From assembly GCA_947177695.1 (NCBI GenBank), contig CAMWVO010000120.1, positions 1 to 6,294 on the forward strand: a stretch of 6,294 nucleotides of DNA, given 5' to 3'. Of this stretch, positions 3,768 through 6,294 are shown one piece after another. The notes under the pieces were generated by a model that did no database searches, had not been told where the DNA came from, and was given only the letters and a program-made list of their open reading frames with translations. Positions within the stretch are counted from its first letter, which is position 1; the number at the start of each line of letters is the position of its first letter. A program made the position numbers and the translations under genes. This DNA comes from an uncultured Clostridia bacterium (lineage in GTDB: Bacteria > Bacillota > Clostridia > Oscillospirales > Ruminococcaceae).

Positions 3768-4892
3768 GTGGTTATAAACCGTGTTAAAGCCGACGGATAT
3801 AAAAATCTGGAGGGCGTGGATATCGAGCTTGACCCGAAAATGAACATCATCTGCGGCGAGAACGCTCAGGGAAAAACCAATCTTGTGGAAGCCGTCTGGC
3901 TTTGTTCCGGCTGCCGCTCCTTTAGGGGTACTCGGGACAAGGACTTTATTGGTTTTACTAAGGACGCCGCAAGGGTCGGCATGGACTTCATCGATTCGGT
4001 GAGAAGCCAGCGGATAGAGTTTGAGGTAAAGCGGGGCTCGGTCAAGGACAAGCTTGTCACTCTCAACGGAGTAAAGCTTCCTCTGCTGTCAAAGCTTTTC
4101 GGCAGTTTCAGATGTGTGGTGTTTACTCCCGAAGACCTGAATCTTACAAAAGGTTCTCCCGATAACCGCAGAAGCTTTGCGGATCTGTCCATAGCCCAGA
4201 TAAAGCCCTCATATATAAATGCTCTGAACAAGTACAATATGATACTGTCCCAGAGAAACGCCGTGCTGAAATCAAGCGGCAGGGACGGTTCGGGCGAGGA
4301 ATTTTTAGACGTATGGGACGAGCAGCTTGCAAAGGCGGGAGCTTACATCTCGGTTTTAAGATATACATTCTGCGCGACCCTTAATAACTATACAAAACCT
4401 CTTTACAGCATGATTACAAACGGCAGCGAAGATTTAGACCTGTACTATCATTCAACGGTTTTTGACAGCTTTGAGGGACGTCTTAACGATTCGGCTCTGC
4501 TTGAAAACGAGTACCTTGAAAAGCTGAAAGCTTCGGCGGAAAACGATTTGAGGGCGGGCTTCACAACGGTGGGAGTTCACCGGGACGATATCGGAGCCTA
4601 TATTAACGGTCTTTCCGTTCGGGACTTCGGTTCTCAGGGACAGGCACGCTCGGCGGCTCTGGCAATGAAGCTTGCTCACGCGAAGATACTGAAAGCGGAG
4701 CATGGAGAGTATCCCGTAATGCTTTTAGACGACGTTCTTTCGGAGCTTGATGAAAAAAGACGGTGGTTCATTCTGAACAATATAGAGGATATGCAGGTGA
4801 TAATAACCTGCTGCAACGAAAAGTCCGTAACCGATATGACAGCGGGACGGATATTCAGAATGGAAAAGGGCAGGGCAAATATTTCGGATTAA
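3768..4892 (+). CDS. recF: DNA replication and repair protein RecF
   Basis: RecF is an SMC-like ATPase that binds gapped DNA and, with RecO and RecR, promotes RecA loading. The protein has 374 residues, the usual size. Walker A is GENAQGKTN (30-38). The middle part has the RecF pattern RRSFADLSIAQIKPSYI and LSQRNAVLK. The segment GVHRDD precedes the ABC signature SQGQARS (289-295). Walker B and D-loop are VMLLDDVLSELD (317-328, D321-D322). The start is GTG at 3768, giving the expected N-terminus MVINRVKADGYKNLEG. The site AAAGGA (3754-3759) lies 8 nt upstream. An out-of-frame ATG at 3766 overlaps this GTG and opens a three-codon frame that ends at 3777. The gene lies 24 bp after yaaA and 32 bp before remB. 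Confidence 0.96.
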   Translation: MVINRVKADGYKNLEGVDIELDPKMNIICGENAQGKTNLVEAVWLCSGCRSFRGTRDKDFIGFTKDAARVGMDFIDSVRSQRIEFEVKRGSVKDKLVTLNGVKLPLLSKLFGSFRCVVFTPEDLNLTKGSPDNRRSFADLSIAQIKPSYINALNKYNMILSQRNAVLKSSGRDGSGEEFLDVWDEQLAKAGAYISVLRYTFCATLNNYTKPLYSMITNGSEDLDLYYHSTVFDSFEGRLNDSALLENEYLEKLKASAENDLRAGFTTVGVHRDDIGAYINGLSVRDFGSQGQARSAALAMKLAHAKILKAEHGEYPVMLLDDVLSELDEKRRWFILNNIEDMQVIITCCNEKSVTDMTAGRIFRMEKGRANISD

Positions 4893-4924
4893 ATATTAAT
4901 ATTAAAGATAAGGCAGGCGGTAAA

Positions 4925-5194
4925 ATGTATCTTCATTTAGGTGAGGAAACGGCGGTCAGGTCGGAGGGAATAATCGGTATCTTCGATATCGAAAACACTT
5001 CCGTAAGCAAGCATACAAAAGAGTTTCTTGCTTCCGCGGGAAAAAGCGGTATCGTCAGGAACGTAAGTTATGAAATGCCGAAGTCGTTTATAGTCTGTTC
5101 GGAAAAGGGAGTTAAGACGGTCTATATTTCGCCTATCTCGGCGGCTACGCTGAAAAAGCGGGGCAAGGCGGGATTTCCGTCCGCAAAATATTGA
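4925..5194 (+). CDS. remB: DUF370 (RemA-like) protein RemB/YaaB
   Basis: The protein has 89 residues and belongs to the DUF370/RemA-like family. The pattern MYLHLGEE, then IIGIFDIENTSVSK (about 16-29), then the MPKSFIVC segment and VYISPISAATLKKR (about 65-78) is typical of the RemB (YaaB) branch found between recF and gyrB in Firmicutes. RemA, the better known relative, is a ring-forming DNA-binding regulator of biofilm matrix genes in B. subtilis. RemB function is less clear, so a DNA-binding role here is inferred. The frame is open upstream into recF, but the start at 4925 gives the conserved MYLHLG N-terminus. The ribosome binding site is weak (AGGCGG, 4915-4920). gyrB follows after 62 bp. 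Confidence 0.9.
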   Translation: MYLHLGEETAVRSEGIIGIFDIENTSVSKHTKEFLASAGKSGIVRNVSYEMPKSFIVCSEKGVKTVYISPISAATLKKRGKAGFPSAKY

Positions 5195-5244
5195 AATGAT
5201 CTTATACATTTATAGATATAAATTTTAATTTCTAACTTCTAAAC

Positions 5245-5250
5245 GGAGGT
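5245..5250 (+). promoter_or_regulatory. Strong ribosome binding site of gyrB
   Basis: GGAGGT is followed after 6 nt by the gyrB ATG at 5257. It is the closest match to the anti-16S consensus in this window, in line with high gyrase expression. Confidence 0.85.
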
Positions 5251-5256
5251 AAAAAA

Positions 5257-6294
5257 ATGTCTGATATCCTTAACGAAGCTCAAAGCTATGACGAAAATCA
5301 AATACAGGTTCTGGAGGGTCTCGAAGCCGTTCGGAAGCGTCCCGGAATGTATATCGGTTCTACGGGTCCGAAAGGTCTGCACCACCTTGTTTACGAGATA
5401 GTGGACAACGCTATCGACGAGGCTTTGGCGGGATACTGCTCCCAGATAACCGTTGATATTTTAGAGGGGGACGTTATCCGCGTTTCCGACAACGGAAGAG
5501 GTATACCTACGGGTATCCACCCCAAGGAGGGTATTTCTGCGGCTACTGTCGTTTACACAATTCTCCACGCGGGCGGTAAGTTCGGCGGAGGCGGATACAA
5601 GGTCGCGGGAGGTCTCCACGGCGTTGGCGCGTCTGTTGTAAACGCTCTTTCCGAATGGCTGGAGCTTACGGTCAAGGACGGCAAAAACGTACATTTCCAG
5701 CGTTTCCACAACGGCGGTCAGTATGACGAGCCTATGAAGATAATCGGCGAGACCACCGAAACGGGTACTACGGTTATGTTCAAAGCCGACCCCGAAATTT
5801 TTGAGGAAACCACTGTCTACGACTATGAAGTTCTTTTAAAAAGACTTCGTGAACAGGCTTTCCTTAATGCGGGCGTTAAGATAGTTTTCTCCGACCTGAG
5901 AGACAAAGCCGAGCCTGTTTCCGAGACCCTCCACTATGAGGGCGGTATCAGACAGTTTGTTGAGCATATCCACAATACCAGAGGTCTTGAACCTCTTGCT
6001 GAGGAAGTTATCTATGTCAGCGGAGTTCAGGGTGATTCCACCGCGGAAGTTGCGCTTATGTACAACGACAGCTATAACGAGCTGATATTGTCCTTTGCAA
6101 ACAATATCCACACCATTGACGGTGGTACTCACGAGACCGGCTTCAAGAATGCGCTGACTAAAGTTATAAACGATTACGGAAAAAAATTCAATCTGCTTAA
6201 AGATGGCGACAAGCTTTTGGGCGATGACGTCCGTGAGGGTATTACGGCAATAGTTTCCGTGAAGCTTACCGACTGTGAGTTTGAGGGACAGACA
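5257..6294 (+). CDS. gyrB: DNA gyrase subunit B (3' end beyond the window)
   Basis: GyrB is the ATPase subunit of the A2B2 type II topoisomerase that introduces negative supercoils. The window holds 346 codons without a stop. Family GyrB proteins have about 640 or more residues, so roughly half is present: the GHKL ATPase domain (to about 220) and most of the transducer domain. Visible residues are catalytic E47 and Mg-binding N51 in YEIVDNAIDEAL (46-57), D78 in the SDNGRGIP motif (77-84), and the ATP-lid glycines of GGLHGVGAS (118-126). The last codons read EGQT, the start of the QTK loop. The segment VKDGKNVH (139-146) lacks the arginine that contacts aminocoumarins in Escherichia coli GyrB (R136). 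The gene has its own strong ribosome binding site and lies 62 bp after remB. No convincing promoter is seen in that AT-rich gap, so transcription may continue from upstream. Confidence 0.97.
   Translation, partial: MSDILNEAQSYDENQIQVLEGLEAVRKRPGMYIGSTGPKGLHHLVYEIVDNAIDEALAGYCSQITVDILEGDVIRVSDNGRGIPTGIHPKEGISAATVVYTILHAGGKFGGGGYKVAGGLHGVGASVVNALSEWLELTVKDGKNVHFQRFHNGGQYDEPMKIIGETTETGTTVMFKADPEIFEETTVYDYEVLLKRLREQAFLNAGVKIVFSDLRDKAEPVSETLHYEGGIRQFVEHIHNTRGLEPLAEEVIYVSGVQGDSTAEVALMYNDSYNELILSFANNIHTIDGGTHETGFKNALTKVINDYGKKFNLLKDGDKLLGDDVREGITAIVSVKLTDCEFEGQT

Noticed and set aside
4763..4924. Extension of RemB upstream into recF
   Set aside because: It overlaps the recF C-terminus in another frame, and the conserved family start MYLHLG is at 4925.
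5191..5222. A gyrB promoter in the remB-gyrB gap (TTGAAA at 5191 with TATAGA or TATAAA)
   Set aside because: The spacings are 14 or 20 bp and do not fit sigma-A. Only a poor -10 (TAGATA) gives 16 bp. It cannot be separated from AT-rich background.

Overview
The window is the core replication-initiation locus of a low-to-moderate-GC Firmicute. The gene order is dnaA - oriC - dnaN - yaaA (S4) - recF - remB (DUF370) - gyrB, all on the + strand. This order is the classic Firmicutes origin arrangement. Protein style (DnaA with a short acidic linker, the beta-clamp and GyrB sequences) and the GC-rich hairpin repeats between genes suggest a clostridial member such as the Ruminococcaceae/Oscillospirales. 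That family-level placement is an inference from pattern memory, not from a search.

Layout. Positions 1-80 hold GC-rich short hairpins that look like a dispersed intergenic repeat. Positions 81-287 are AT-rich and carry a strong extended -10 promoter (172-200), a 14-bp palindrome (248-261) and the dnaA ribosome binding site. dnaA is 288-1634. The gene-free stretch 1635-2410 has three parts. The first, 1635-2000, is the oriC DnaA-box field: three TTTTCCACA boxes, three TTTTCAACA variants and several weaker matches. The second, 2003-2070, is a candidate unwinding element with a phased triplet tract and AT-rich DNA. The third, 2101-2337, is a cluster of seven hairpins; the last one runs into the -35 element of the probable dnaN promoter (2333-2361). 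Then follow dnaN (2411-3517), yaaA (3534-3743), recF (3768-4892) and remB (4925-5194), packed 16-32 bp apart and probably co-transcribed. gyrB starts at 5257 and is cut by the window end after 346 codons.

How the parts work together. DnaA binds the box field and opens the AT-rich element. DnaN clamps the polymerase, RecF handles gap repair and fork restart, and GyrB is the ATPase subunit of the gyrase that relieves supercoils. The S4 protein and RemB are small conserved passengers of this locus.

The genes are all ordinary and intact; no undescribed gene system is evident. The parts worth a second look are non-coding: the 12-nt phased DnaA-box triplet, the TTTTCAACA variant family, the triplet tract, and a pair of related 29-nt inverted repeats that differ by compensated changes, one of which overlaps the dnaN promoter.
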